Part shown: piece by piece, positions 44,954-53,230 of the stretch
Numbering within the stretch: the stretch's first letter is position 1
Layout of the letters: the number at the start of each line of letters is the position of its first letter
NCBI GenBank assembly: GCA_014138725.1
Contig: JACJID010000001.1
Location: 1,984,001-2,048,000 of the forward strand
DNA: 64,000 nucleotides
Source of the DNA: Kutzneria viridogrisea
GTDB lineage: Bacteria > Actinomycetota > Actinomycetes > Mycobacteriales > Pseudonocardiaceae
Reading direction: 5' to 3'
Notes under the pieces: generated by a model
Databases searched by the model: none
Told to the model about the DNA's origin: nothing
What the model saw: the letters and a program-made list of their open reading frames with translations, nothing else
Program-made: the position numbers and the translations under genes

Positions 44954-46441
44954 ATGTGGTCAGCTTTACCGGTCGCGGCGGCCCTGCTCGCCGGGCTCGT
45001 CACCGCACCACCGGCCGCCGCGGCCCGCCCGGTGTTCACCCACCCCTGCCCGGGGCACGCCGAGTACGAGTGCGGCACGCTGGTGGTGCCGATGGACTAC
45101 CACCGGCCGTGGGGCCCGAAGCTGTCGATCACGGTGTCCCGGCTCAGGGCCACCGGCACGGCGGCGCAGCGCCAGGGTGTGATCGTCTACAACCCGGGCG
45201 GACCCGGCAGCAGCGGCCTGTACCGGGCGAAAAACCTGCCTGCCGCGGTCCGTCAGGCCTACGACTACATCGGTTTCGACCCGCGGGGTGTCGGTGCGAG
45301 CAGCCCGATCAGCTGCGTGGACGGCGCCCAGTACTACGCCCAGCCCGCGGCCGACCCGAACCCGGCCACCGGTGCCGACAAGACCCGGCTCCAGCAGCGC
45401 GCCCAGCAGTTCGCCCGTGGCTGTGCGCAACGCGCCGGGGCCGAGTTGGCGCACCTGAACACGCCGAACACCGCGCGGGACGTGGAGGAGATCCGCAAGG
45501 CGCTGGGGGAGCGGCAGATCAACTACTACGGCTCCTCGTACGGCACCTATCTCGGCGCGGTCTACGGGCAGCTGTTCCCCGGCCGGGTGCGCAGGATGGT
45601 GCTGGACAGTAGCGCCAACGCGGATCCGGCCAACGTGTGGTACCAGGGCAACCTGGACCAGGACGTGGCGTTCCAGACCCGGGCGGAGCAGTGGTTCGGC
45701 TGGATCGCCCGGTACGACGGGGTTTTCCACCTCGGCACGTCCCAGCAGGCCGTGTACTCCGCCTACCTCAAGGCGCGCGCCCAGCTCAAGGCTGGGCCGA
45801 TCGGCGTGCTCGGCCCCGCCGAACTGGACGCCGTGATCGTCAACTCGGTGTACTTCGACACCAACTGGGTGGCCAACGCGCGGGCGCTGAGCGACTACCT
45901 GGTCAGCGGGGACTCCTCGGCGCTGGTGGCCGATGCCAAGGACGCCGACCCGACCTCGGCCGCCGCCGAGAACTCCACCGCCGCCTACACCGCCGTCAGC
46001 TGCAACGACGCGCGCTGGCCCCGGTCGTGGGCGCGTTGGGACCAGGACAACTCGGCCTACGCCGTGAAGGCACCGATCGAGACCTGGGCCAACGTGGCGC
46101 TGAACCTGCCGTGCGCCTACTGGCCGGTGACCGGGCAGAGCCCGACCAGGATCGACGGCCGGGGCCTGCCGCCGATCCTGATGTTGCAGGGCACGCTGGA
46201 CGGGGCCACTCCGTTCGAGGGCGCGGTGCGGACCCACGCCCTGCTGCCCAGTTCCCACCTGGTCACCGAGCAGGGTGGCGGCTCGCACGGCCTGTACAAC
46301 CGGCCCCAGGTGCACAACTCCTGCGTCGACGGCTACGCCACCGACTACTTCCTGCGCGGCGTCGTGCCAGCGGGCGACGTGGTGTGCCCGGGGCACGCGT
46401 TGCCGGTGCCGACCCTCAGCGGCCCAGGAACCCGTCGATGA
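44954..46441 (+). CDS. Secreted tripeptidyl aminopeptidase-like alpha/beta hydrolase (Tap/Slp family)
   Basis: 495 residues from ATG 44954, with GGAGG nine bases upstream. Signal peptide MWSALPVAAALLAGLVTAPPAAAA. Hydrolase features: VYNPGGPGSSG (oxyanion), DPRGVGAS, YYGSSYGTYLGAVYGQLFP (nucleophile Ser) and the TAP-like C-terminal domain with LMLQGTLDGATPF (Asp) and GGGSHGLYN (His). Streptomyces Tap/Slp peptidases cut tripeptides from N-termini outside the cell. The 3' end overlaps the convergent hydrolase gene by 26 bases. Confidence 0.87.
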   Translation: MWSALPVAAALLAGLVTAPPAAAARPVFTHPCPGHAEYECGTLVVPMDYHRPWGPKLSITVSRLRATGTAAQRQGVIVYNPGGPGSSGLYRAKNLPAAVRQAYDYIGFDPRGVGASSPISCVDGAQYYAQPAADPNPATGADKTRLQQRAQQFARGCAQRAGAELAHLNTPNTARDVEEIRKALGERQINYYGSSYGTYLGAVYGQLFPGRVRRMVLDSSANADPANVWYQGNLDQDVAFQTRAEQWFGWIARYDGVFHLGTSQQAVYSAYLKARAQLKAGPIGVLGPAELDAVIVNSVYFDTNWVANARALSDYLVSGDSSALVADAKDADPTSAAAENSTAAYTAVSCNDARWPRSWARWDQDNSAYAVKAPIETWANVALNLPCAYWPVTGQSPTRIDGRGLPPILMLQGTLDGATPFEGAVRTHALLPSSHLVTEQGGGSHGLYNRPQVHNSCVDGYATDYFLRGVVPAGDVVCPGHALPVPTLSGPGTRR

Positions 46442-47102
46442 CGGCCAGCGCGGCCTCCGGGGCCTCCCGGGTCGGGATGTGCCCGGCGCCCGCGATCACC
46501 TCGAACCGGGAGTTGGGCAGGGCGGCGGCGTAGGCCCGGCCGAACTCGGGGCTGACCACCTGGTCCTGCTCGCCCCACACCAGCAGGGCGGGGGTCCGCA
46601 CGCGGGCGAGCCTGCGCAGCAGCTTGGGGTCGTTCATCGAGGACCCGGCGTAGGCGCGCATCGTGGCCAGTGCGGCGGGGGAGGGGCCGCGACCCTGCGG
46701 GGCGCCACCCCCGCCACCCCCGCCGGGGACCCGCACGGTGTGGCCGGGGATCTCCGGCCCGATGGCGCCCATCAGCACCAGGCGGCCGATGCGCTGGCCG
46801 CGGTCGCGCACGGCCATCTCCGCGGCGACCCAGCCGCCGAAGGAGCTGCCGATGACCAGCACCTCGCTCAGGTCCCGGTCCTCCAGCAGGTCCAGGTAGG
46901 TCACGGCGAGGCTGTCCACGCCGGTGAACCACTCCGGGCGCGGCGTGTCCTCCCAGCCGGGGTGCGTCGGCGCCAGCACGTGCGAGTCGGCGGCGAAGTG
47001 CTCGACCAGGTTGGCGACGCTGCCCGGCCCGGCGCCGCCGTGCAGGACCAGCACGGGCTGGCCCGCACCGGCCTCGGTCAGGGTCAGTTCGAGCTCACTC
47101 AT
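46416..47102 (-). CDS. Alpha/beta hydrolase
   Basis: 228 residues. Core features: VLVLHGGAGPGSVANL (oxyanion loop), IGSSFGGWVAAEMA (nucleophile Ser), VWGEQDQVV (Asp) and AGAGHIPTREAP (His). A glycine-rich insertion (PGGGGGGGAP) occurs in the lid region. It begins eight bases inside the end of the TetX-like gene, so the three minus-strand genes TetR, TetX-like and hydrolase form an operon, and its substrate is probably a product or analogue of the flavoenzyme's substrate. Confidence 0.85.
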   Translation of the reverse strand: MSELELTLTEAGAGQPVLVLHGGAGPGSVANLVEHFAADSHVLAPTHPGWEDTPRPEWFTGVDSLAVTYLDLLEDRDLSEVLVIGSSFGGWVAAEMAVRDRGQRIGRLVLMGAIGPEIPGHTVRVPGGGGGGGAPQGRGPSPAALATMRAYAGSSMNDPKLLRRLARVRTPALLVWGEQDQVVSPEFGRAYAAALPNSRFEVIAGAGHIPTREAPEAALAVIDGFLGR

Positions 47103-48234
47103 GGTCCGGGCCTCCTACGCCGTAGCTGAGCATCTTGTCGAGGAAGGGCTGCGGGGATCCTGGGCTGAAGCAGAGCAGGAGGTTGTCCGCCGACTCGGCG
47201 GCGGAGGCCTCGCTGCGCGGGAACATGGCCGTCTCGTAGACGCCGAGCGCGGTGTCCAGGTCCTCGTGTTCGGTGATCGCGCGGGCGAGTTCGGCCCCGT
47301 CGAGCATGGCGAGGTTGGCGCCCTCCCCGGCGAACGGGGACATCAGGTGGGCGGCGTCGCCGAGCAGGGTGAGGCCGGGGGTCCTCGGCCAGCGGTGGCC
47401 CACCGGCAGGGCGTGGATCGGGCGGGGGACGAGCTCGTCCTCGCTGTCGGTGATCAACGCGCGCAGCGGCTCGTGCCAGCCGGTGAACAGCTCCAGCAGG
47501 TGCTCCTTGGTGATCACGGCCGAGCGGACCCAGTCCTCGGTGGTCCGCACCGCGGTGTACACGCGGATCCGGCCGCCCCCGTTGCGCTGGGCGATGATCC
47601 CCTTGCCGGTGCTCAGCGCGAACATCGTGCCCTGGCCGACGAGTTCGGCGGCACCGGGGTGCCGCGCGTCCACATCGGACAGGTGGGACTCCACGAAGGA
47701 CAGTCCGGAGTAGACCGGCTTCGCCTCGGACAGCAGGGGCCGGACCTTGGACCAGGCCCCGTCGGCGCCGACGACCAGGTCGGACTCGACCACCTCGCCG
47801 CCGGCCAGGGTGATCGTGCCCGCGGTCACCGACACGACCTTGCTGCCCCAGCGGATCGTGTCCGGCGGCAGCGAGTCCAGCAGCAGGGACTTCAGCGCGC
47901 TGCGGTCGATCTCGGGGCGGTTGCCGCCCTGCTCGGCCGGGTCGTGCAGGACCACGGTGCCGTGCTGGTCCAGCAGGCGCAGCTCCTCGCCCTCGGCGCG
48001 GGCCAGGGCATGGAACCGCTCCAGCAGACCGGCCTCGGCCAGTGCGCGCTGACCGGACTCGGGGTGCAGGTCCAGGGTGCCGCCCTGGTCGCGGGCGGTC
48101 GGCGAGGCGTCCAGCTCGTAGATCGCGCAGGGCACGCCCCGGGTGTGCAGGACGCTGGCCAGGGTCAGTCCGCCCAGCCCGGCGCCCACGATGGTGATGC
48201 GGGGATGTGTTGCCACGGAGGGGTTTCTCCTCAT
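47095..48234 (-). CDS. FAD-dependent monooxygenase of the TetX-like type
   Basis: 379 residues from ATG 48234 (GTG 48216 also possible). FAD-binding GAGLGGLTLASVL at about residues 16-28, then GGTLDLHPESGQRAL, RPEIDRSALKSLLLDSLPPDTIRWG, and the second FAD motif GDAAHLMSPFAGEGANLAMLDGAELARAI near 290. Both internal and C-terminal blocks (PFLDKML) resemble the tetracycline-inactivating TetX strikingly, more than generic phenol hydroxylases. Known relatives hydroxylate tetracyclines, but other aromatic or polyketide substrates are possible. ATGA overlap with the TetR gene suggests one coupled, drug-responsive operon. Confidence 0.82.
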   Translation of the reverse strand: MRRNPSVATHPRITIVGAGLGGLTLASVLHTRGVPCAIYELDASPTARDQGGTLDLHPESGQRALAEAGLLERFHALARAEGEELRLLDQHGTVVLHDPAEQGGNRPEIDRSALKSLLLDSLPPDTIRWGSKVVSVTAGTITLAGGEVVESDLVVGADGAWSKVRPLLSEAKPVYSGLSFVESHLSDVDARHPGAAELVGQGTMFALSTGKGIIAQRNGGGRIRVYTAVRTTEDWVRSAVITKEHLLELFTGWHEPLRALITDSEDELVPRPIHALPVGHRWPRTPGLTLLGDAAHLMSPFAGEGANLAMLDGAELARAITEHEDLDTALGVYETAMFPRSEASAAESADNLLLCFSPGSPQPFLDKMLSYGVGGPDHE

Positions 48235-48896
48235 TCGGGTCGCGGGGTGGCGAGCACGCCGTTGATCAGCACGCGCAGCCCCCACAGCAGCCGGTCCGGT
48301 CCGGCACCGGAGAACAGTTCCGCTCCGGCGGCGGTGAGGTGCGGGTGGGTCCGCCGGTCGGCGCCCTGTGCGGCGGCGCGCAGGGCCTCGAACTCGGCTC
48401 CGGTCTTGGTCTCCTCGCGGGTGCTGTGCTCGGCTGCCGTCGCGGTGGCCAGTTGCATCAGCAGGTCCACCGCCCAGGCCGCGCGGTCGGTGGGCACGCC
48501 GCCCTCGGCGAGCAGCCCCAACAACTGCTCCAGCAGGGCCAGGTAGTGCGGGCCGCTGGGCCAGGTCAGCATCGCGGTGCGGGCCAGTCCCGGGTGCTGG
48601 AACAGCACGCGGGTGTAGGAGGCCAGCACCTGCACGAGCCGGTCCTGCCAGTCGGCGGTCGAGTCCGGCGCCAGGTCCACCGTGCCGAGGAGCTCGTCCA
48701 GCACGGCGGCGTGCAGGTCGGCGGTGTTGCGGACGTACACGTAGAGCGAGGCCGGTCCGGTGTCCAGTTCGGCCGACAGCCTGCGCATGGTGACGCGGTC
48801 GAGTCCCTCGCTGTGCAGCAGGTCGACCGCGACCGCGACGATGCCCGCACGGCTCAGTGCGGGCTTGGCGGGGCGGTCACGGCGGCTCTGGGGCAT
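48231..48896 (-). CDS. TetR-family regulator of the TetX-like operon
   Basis: 221 residues. N-terminal HTH: LSRAGIVAVAVDLLHSEGLDRVTMRRLSAELDTGPASLYVYVRNTADLHAAV, close to the TetR/TetR-C actinobacterial group. First gene of the minus-strand operon with the flavin monooxygenase and hydrolase, preceded by two palindromes. It probably represses its own operon and is relieved by the enzyme's substrate. Confidence 0.88.
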   Translation of the reverse strand: MPQSRRDRPAKPALSRAGIVAVAVDLLHSEGLDRVTMRRLSAELDTGPASLYVYVRNTADLHAAVLDELLGTVDLAPDSTADWQDRLVQVLASYTRVLFQHPGLARTAMLTWPSGPHYLALLEQLLGLLAEGGVPTDRAAWAVDLLMQLATATAAEHSTREETKTGAEFEALRAAAQGADRRTHPHLTAAGAELFSGAGPDRLLWGLRVLINGVLATPRPE

Positions 48897-48908
48897 GTCC
48901 GCACTCTA

Positions 48909-48937
48909 ACGAACATGTTCGTAACGAACAAGTTCGT
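48909..48937. promoter_or_regulatory. Tandem TetR operators upstream of the TetX-like operon
   Basis: ACGAACATGTTCGT (48909-48922, perfect 14-bp palindrome) and ACGAACAAGTTCGT (48924-48937, same arms with AA centre). Centres are 15 bp apart. They lie 13-41 bases from the TetR start and could also touch the promoter of the glucanase gene on the other side. Confidence 0.7.
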
Positions 48938-48962
48938 TCGGCAGGTGCTATCTTGCTCACGC

Positions 48963-48980
48963 GATGAGAGCGCTCTCATC
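48963..48980. promoter_or_regulatory. LacI-type operator upstream of the beta-1,3-glucanase
   Basis: GATGAGAGCGCTCTCATC, a perfect 18-bp palindrome with the central GCGC typical of actinobacterial LacI-family (CebR/CelR-like) operators. It sits 30 bases before the glucanase start, an expected place for substrate-responsive repression by a glucan-sensing regulator encoded elsewhere. Confidence 0.65.
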
Positions 48981-49009
48981 TCACTTCCCCTGCCTGGAGG
49001 TGCATCGAC

Positions 49010-51067
49010 GTGGATCGCGGCCTCACCCTGCCTGTGATCGTCACCCTCGGCCTCGCCCTGCTCAGCGTCGGCCCGGCGGCCGCCGCCGAGGCCGACTACG
49101 CGCAGAACGCGACGCAGTTGACCGCGTCCCAAGCGCGGATCTCTTTCACCCCAACGGTTCCCGCCCGCTACGTTGACGTGCACTACCTCGTCGGCGGCGC
49201 GGGCCAGCAGAACGTCCGGATGGACAACAGCTCAGGCACCTGGCAGAGCACGGTCGGCTCGCTGAGCACCGGCTCGGTGCTGGACTACTGGTTCACCTAC
49301 GAGCGCAACGGGCCGCAGTACGACACCCCGCACTACACCTACACCCAGGGCGGCGACAACGGCGGTACCACCGGCCCGACCGCCTGCACCGGCCAGTCCG
49401 ACACGCCCGACTTCGGGCCGAACGTGCGGATCTTCGACCCCGGCATGTCCTCGGCGAGCATCCAGTCCCGGCTCGACGCCGACTTCAACGCCCAGAAGGA
49501 CACGCTGACCGCGCAGTTCGCGCAGCGGCGGGTGGCGCACCTGTTCAAGCCGGGCACCTACTCGGTGCACGACGACGTGGGCTTCTACACCTCGGTGGCC
49601 GGTCTGGGGCAGAACCCCGACGACGTGACCATCAACGGGGACGTCACGGTGGACGCCTTCAACGCCTCCGACGCGGGCAACGCCACGCAGAACTTCTGGC
49701 GCTCCGCGGAGAACCTGGCCATCAACCCCAGTAGCGGCACCAACCGCTGGGCGGTGGCGCAGGCGGCCCCGTTCCGGCGCATCGACGTGCACGGCGGCCT
49801 CGCCCTCTACCCGGCCAGCTACGGGTGGGCCAGCGGCGGCTACGTGGCCGACAGCAAGGTCTCCGGACAGGCGGCCTCGATCTCCCAGCAGCAGTGGTAC
49901 ACCCGGGACAGCAACCTGGGCAGCTGGAACGGCGGGGTGTGGAACATGGTGTTCTCCGGTACCAACGGGGCACCGGCCAACACCTTCCCGAACCCGCCGG
50001 AGACCACCCTGGCCACCACCCCGGTCTCCCGCGACGTGCCCTACCTGTACGTGGACGGCTCCGGCAGGTACCGCGTGTTCCTGCCCTCGTTGCGCACCAA
50101 CGCCTCCGGCCCGAGCTGGGCCAGCGGCAGCACCCCGGGCAACTCGCTGCCGATGAGCCAGTTCCACGTGGTCAAGGGCGGGGACACCGCCGCCAGCATC
50201 AACGCGGCGCTGTCCGCGGGCTGCAACCTGTTCTTCACCCCCGGCATCTACCACCTGGACCAGACCCTCAACATCAGCAGGGCCAACACGGTGGTGCTGG
50301 GCATCGGCTACCCGACGCTGGTCCGGGACAACGGGGTCAACGCCATGCAGGTCGCCGACGTGGACGGGGTCCGGCTCAAGGGCCTGCTGTTCGACGCGGG
50401 CACGACCAACTCGCAGGCCCTGCTCACCGTGGGACCGTCCGGCTCCAGCGCGGGACACGCGGCCAACCCGACCACGCTGCAGGACGTGTTCTTCCGCGTG
50501 GGCGGCCAGGTCGCGGGCAAGGCCACGAACAGCCTGGTGGTCAACAGCAACGACGTGATCATCGACCACACCTGGGCCTGGCGGGCCGACCACGGCAACG
50601 GCGGCACGGTCGGCTGGAACACCAACACCGCGGACACCGGGGTGCTGGTCAACGGCAACAACGTGCTGGCGACGGGCCTGTTCGTGGAGCACTACCAGAA
50701 GTACCAGGTGGTCTGGAACGGGCAGCATGGCAGGACGATCTTCTTCCAGAACGAGATGCCCTACGACGTGCCCGACCAGGGCTCCTGGATGGCGCCGAAC
50801 GGGCGCAACGGCTACGCCGCCTACAAGGTGGGGGACAACGTCACCAGTCACGAGGCCTGGGGCCTGGGCAGCTACAACTTCTTCAACACCAACCCCTCGG
50901 TGAGCGCCTACCACGCCTTCGAGGTGCCCAACAACGCGGGCGTGCGCTTCCACGACCTGCTCACGGTGTCGCTGAACTACAAGGGCACCATCACGCACGT
51001 CATCAACGACGCGGGCACCACGACCCCGTCCGGCACCGTGCCGAGCAACCTGGTCAGCTACCCCTGA
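49010..51067 (+). CDS. Secreted beta-1,3-glucanase-like protein: CBM56 plus GH55-type beta-helix
   Basis: 685 residues with a signal peptide (LPVIVTLGLALLSVGPAAAA). Residues ~27-115 match CBM56, a beta-1,3-glucan-binding module (YAQNATQLTASQARISFTP through PQYDTPHYTYTQGG). The rest carries two right-handed beta-helix domains (VAHLFKPGTYSVHDDVGFYTSVAGLG and CNLFFTPGIYHLDQTLNISRANTVVLGIGYPTL), the two-fold layout of GH55 exo-beta-1,3-glucanases. A secreted laminarinase for fungal or plant glucan. The upstream LacI-type palindrome fits sugar induction. GH55 assignment is from overall shape and is moderately sure; some databases mislabel this group. Confidence 0.75.
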   Translation: MDRGLTLPVIVTLGLALLSVGPAAAAEADYAQNATQLTASQARISFTPTVPARYVDVHYLVGGAGQQNVRMDNSSGTWQSTVGSLSTGSVLDYWFTYERNGPQYDTPHYTYTQGGDNGGTTGPTACTGQSDTPDFGPNVRIFDPGMSSASIQSRLDADFNAQKDTLTAQFAQRRVAHLFKPGTYSVHDDVGFYTSVAGLGQNPDDVTINGDVTVDAFNASDAGNATQNFWRSAENLAINPSSGTNRWAVAQAAPFRRIDVHGGLALYPASYGWASGGYVADSKVSGQAASISQQQWYTRDSNLGSWNGGVWNMVFSGTNGAPANTFPNPPETTLATTPVSRDVPYLYVDGSGRYRVFLPSLRTNASGPSWASGSTPGNSLPMSQFHVVKGGDTAASINAALSAGCNLFFTPGIYHLDQTLNISRANTVVLGIGYPTLVRDNGVNAMQVADVDGVRLKGLLFDAGTTNSQALLTVGPSGSSAGHAANPTTLQDVFFRVGGQVAGKATNSLVVNSNDVIIDHTWAWRADHGNGGTVGWNTNTADTGVLVNGNNVLATGLFVEHYQKYQVVWNGQHGRTIFFQNEMPYDVPDQGSWMAPNGRNGYAAYKVGDNVTSHEAWGLGSYNFFNTNPSVSAYHAFEVPNNAGVRFHDLLTVSLNYKGTITHVINDAGTTTPSGTVPSNLVSYP

Positions 51068-51073
51068 CCGGCC

Positions 51074-51880
51074 TCAGCCGAAGCGGATCGAGTGCGCTCT
51101 CGGGTAGTCGCGCCCCGGTGAGGGGATCGGTGACCCGGCGAAGGACACCCGCGCGTTCAGCGGCAGCGCGTCGAAGCCGCGCGGGATGTCCTCGCGGGAG
51201 ACGTACCAGGAGCCGCCCTCGGTGTCGGTGATGAAGCCGTGCGTCTGACCGGGCCGCCACCCGGTCACCGTGCCGCGCCAGCGCTGGCCGGGTGCGCCGC
51301 CGAGCCAGGGGGAGCGCAGCGGGTAGCCCACCGTTTCGCAGGGCGCGAACAACTCGTGCCAGCTGGGCGCGTCACTGGCCGTCGACTGGAGCAGGGGAGC
51401 GGTCCTCAGCTGTGCCCGGTCGGCGGCCAGCGCGCCCGGGTGCGTGTCGACCACCGGCACCAGCACCGCGATGCCACGTCCGGTCAGCCGCCGCACGAGC
51501 GGCACGAAGTCGGCGTCACCGGTGATCAGCACGACCTGGTCCAGCGGCGCGGTGGTGGCCCGATCCCAGGCCTCCAACGCCAGGTACACGTCCACGCCCT
51601 TCTCCCGGCCGTGGTACAGCTCCAGGTCGTGGCGCAGCACGCCCGCGTTGGCCAGCACCGCGTCGAACGCCGGTGAGGGCGCGGCTCGGCGGCCCCGGAC
51701 GTAGTGCGCCTCGCTGACCTGGCAGTCCGCCAGCGGCTGACCGCTGCTGGTGTGCGCCCGCCAGCGCAGCGCGTCGTGCAGCCCCTCCAGCGCGATCGGC
51801 GAGCCCTGCGGGTGGGCGGTGGCGAAGTACTCGCTCACGTGGGCGAACCACGTCCCGTCGTAGAAGACCCCGATCCGCAC
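51074..51880 (-). CDS. NYN (LabA/DUF88-type) RNase with C-terminal cold-shock-like domain
   Basis: 268 residues. The N-terminal NYN/PIN-like domain has the acidic site Asp8 (GVFYDGTW), KGVDVYLAL near residue 94-101, and LITGDADFVPLVRRLTGRG with Asp122/Asp124. Residues ~200-255 look like a cold-shock OB-fold: WRGTVTGWRPGQTHGFITDTEGGSWYVSREDIP, with the RNA-binding G-F-I type strand. The pairing suggests a nuclease directed to single-stranded RNA. Only three bases separate the stop from the glucanase stop (convergent). Divergent from DUF3995 gene at 51954. Confidence 0.75.
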   Translation of the reverse strand: MRIGVFYDGTWFAHVSEYFATAHPQGSPIALEGLHDALRWRAHTSSGQPLADCQVSEAHYVRGRRAAPSPAFDAVLANAGVLRHDLELYHGREKGVDVYLALEAWDRATTAPLDQVVLITGDADFVPLVRRLTGRGIAVLVPVVDTHPGALAADRAQLRTAPLLQSTASDAPSWHELFAPCETVGYPLRSPWLGGAPGQRWRGTVTGWRPGQTHGFITDTEGGSWYVSREDIPRGFDALPLNARVSFAGSPIPSPGRDYPRAHSIRFG

Positions 51881-51932
51881 CGGGTGATCTTACGGGGGCC
51901 TTGGGGACACCACGGGACTGTTAGTACTGTGA

Positions 51933-51950
51933 CTTCAGTGACGACTGAAG
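51933..51950. promoter_or_regulatory. Recurring promoter motif, copy 1
   Basis: CTTCAGT-GACG-ACTGAAG, perfect seven-base arms. Sits in the divergent gap between the NYN gene and the DUF3995 gene, ending three bases before the latter's ATG. Related copies lie at 54032 and 55015. Confidence 0.65.
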
Positions 51951-51953
51951 TTC

Positions 51954-52421
51954 ATGCCTCCAGCCCCCGCGACCACTACGCTCGAGCACGTGAAGTGGGG
52001 GATCCTGGCCGCGGCATGGGCAGTGCTGTTCGCGGCGTTACACGTGTACTGGGCACTGGGCGGCGACCTGGGGCTGGCCGATTCGGCGGGGCCGGAGCTG
52101 GCGGCCCAGCGGCCGACCTGGTTCGTGCTGGGCTGCCTGTGGGCAGCGGCGGCCTGCCTGCTGGCCATCGCGGTGCTGGCGGTCGCCATGCGGCGGTGGC
52201 CGAACCGGTTGCTGCTGCTGGCGTGCTGGGCGGTGGCCGGTCTGCTGCTGGTGCGGGCGGTCGGCGTGACGTTGCTGCTGCTCACCGGTGCGGCGGAGGT
52301 GTCCGAGGGGGAGCGGTTCTGGAGTCTGGTGCTGTGGAACCCGTGGTTCCTGCTCGGTGGGATCGCGTACCTGCTGGCAGTCCGGCAGCCCAGCCGCGTC
52401 AGCCCCGCGGTGCGTACATGA
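51954..52421 (+). CDS. DUF3995 small membrane protein
   Basis: 155 residues with four hydrophobic helices: [62 protein letters not shown] and [20 protein letters not shown]. The HVYWALGG and NPWFLLGG elements match DUF3995. Function unknown. The ATG directly after the operator leaves no leader, so GTG 51990 is an alternative start. Its 3' end overlaps ynfA on the other strand by 23 bases. Confidence 0.8.
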   Translation: MPPAPATTTLEHVKWGILAAAWAVLFAALHVYWALGGDLGLADSAGPELAAQRPTWFVLGCLWAAAACLLAIAVLAVAMRRWPNRLLLLACWAVAGLLLVRAVGVTLLLLTGAAEVSEGERFWSLVLWNPWFLLGGIAYLLAVRQPSRVSPAVRT

Positions 52422-52731
52422 TCACGCCGACCCCGGCGAGGCAGATGAGCGCGCCGAGCACGTCCCAGCGGTCGGGCCGGTAGCCGTCGGCCACCATGCC
52501 CCAGGCCAGTGAGCCTGCCACGAACACCCCGCCGTACGCCGCGAGGATCCGGCCGAACTGCGCGTCGGGCTGCAAGGTCGCCACGAACCCGTAGAGGCCC
52601 AGCGCGATCAGGCCGCCGCCGATCCACGCCCAGCCCCGCTGCTCGCGCACGCCCTGCCAGACCAGCCAGGCTCCGCCGATCTCCAGCAGCGCCGCGAGCC
52701 CGAACAGCGCGATCGAGCGCAGCACCGTCAC
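52399..52731 (-). CDS. ynfA: YnfA-family (UPF0060) small membrane protein
   Basis: 110 residues from GTG 52731, the usual family length; the longer frame upstream is arginine/glycine noise overlapping the next gene. Four short helices: [79 protein letters not shown] and [14 protein letters not shown]. Related to SMR exporters; some members confer drug or dye tolerance. Coupled by GTGA to the upstream minus-strand gene. Confidence 0.88.
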   Translation of the reverse strand: MTVLRSIALFGLAALLEIGGAWLVWQGVREQRGWAWIGGGLIALGLYGFVATLQPDAQFGRILAAYGGVFVAGSLAWGMVADGYRPDRWDVLGALICLAGVGVIMYAPRG

Positions 52732-53213
52732 CAGTGCTGGCCCTTGCGGTCCTGCTCCACCAGCACGCCGACCAGTTCCTCGCCCAGTCCCACGCCGAAC
52801 CGCACGAACCCGGCCACGACCCACTTCACCGGCTGGGCGCGGCTGAACGCGTAGTAGGTGCTGCCCTCGCCCTCGGCCACCGCGAGATCGCCCACCTCGT
52901 CGATCTGGTCGAAGCCCATCCAGGCGGTCACGTCCACCCAGACCGTGCCCGGCTTGGCGGGCACGTCCAGCGGGGGCATGGCGGTGCGGGCCCTGGGCTC
53001 GGTGATCAGCACCAGGGCGCAGACCTCACCGGTGTGCGCGGAGACCTTCAGCTCCACGTAGCCCTGGGTGGCCCCGGCGCGGTCGCGCAGGTAGTAGTGC
53101 AGCGGCTCCAGGCCGAGCGCGCCTGGCCGCCAGTCCACCGACAACTTGAGGTACGCGTCACTGCGGTCCAACGGCTCCCGCGGTGCGTCGATGTCGGTCA
53201 CGCGCAACGCCAT
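52728..53213 (-). CDS. Conserved hypothetical protein
   Basis: 161 residues from ATG 53213; GTG 53237 would add eight residues. No family recognised. The sequence is predicted beta-rich, with strands such as [36 protein letters not shown] and [14 protein letters not shown], ending in a glycine-rich [20 protein letters not shown]. No signal peptide or membrane helix. It couples to ynfA by a 4-base overlap. Confidence 0.6.
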   Translation of the reverse strand: MALRVTDIDAPREPLDRSDAYLKLSVDWRPGALGLEPLHYYLRDRAGATQGYVELKVSAHTGEVCALVLITEPRARTAMPPLDVPAKPGTVWVDVTAWMGFDQIDEVGDLAVAEGEGSTYYAFSRAQPVKWVVAGFVRFGVGLGEELVGVLVEQDRKGQHW

Positions 53214-53230
53214 GTGGTCAAAATACCTCC

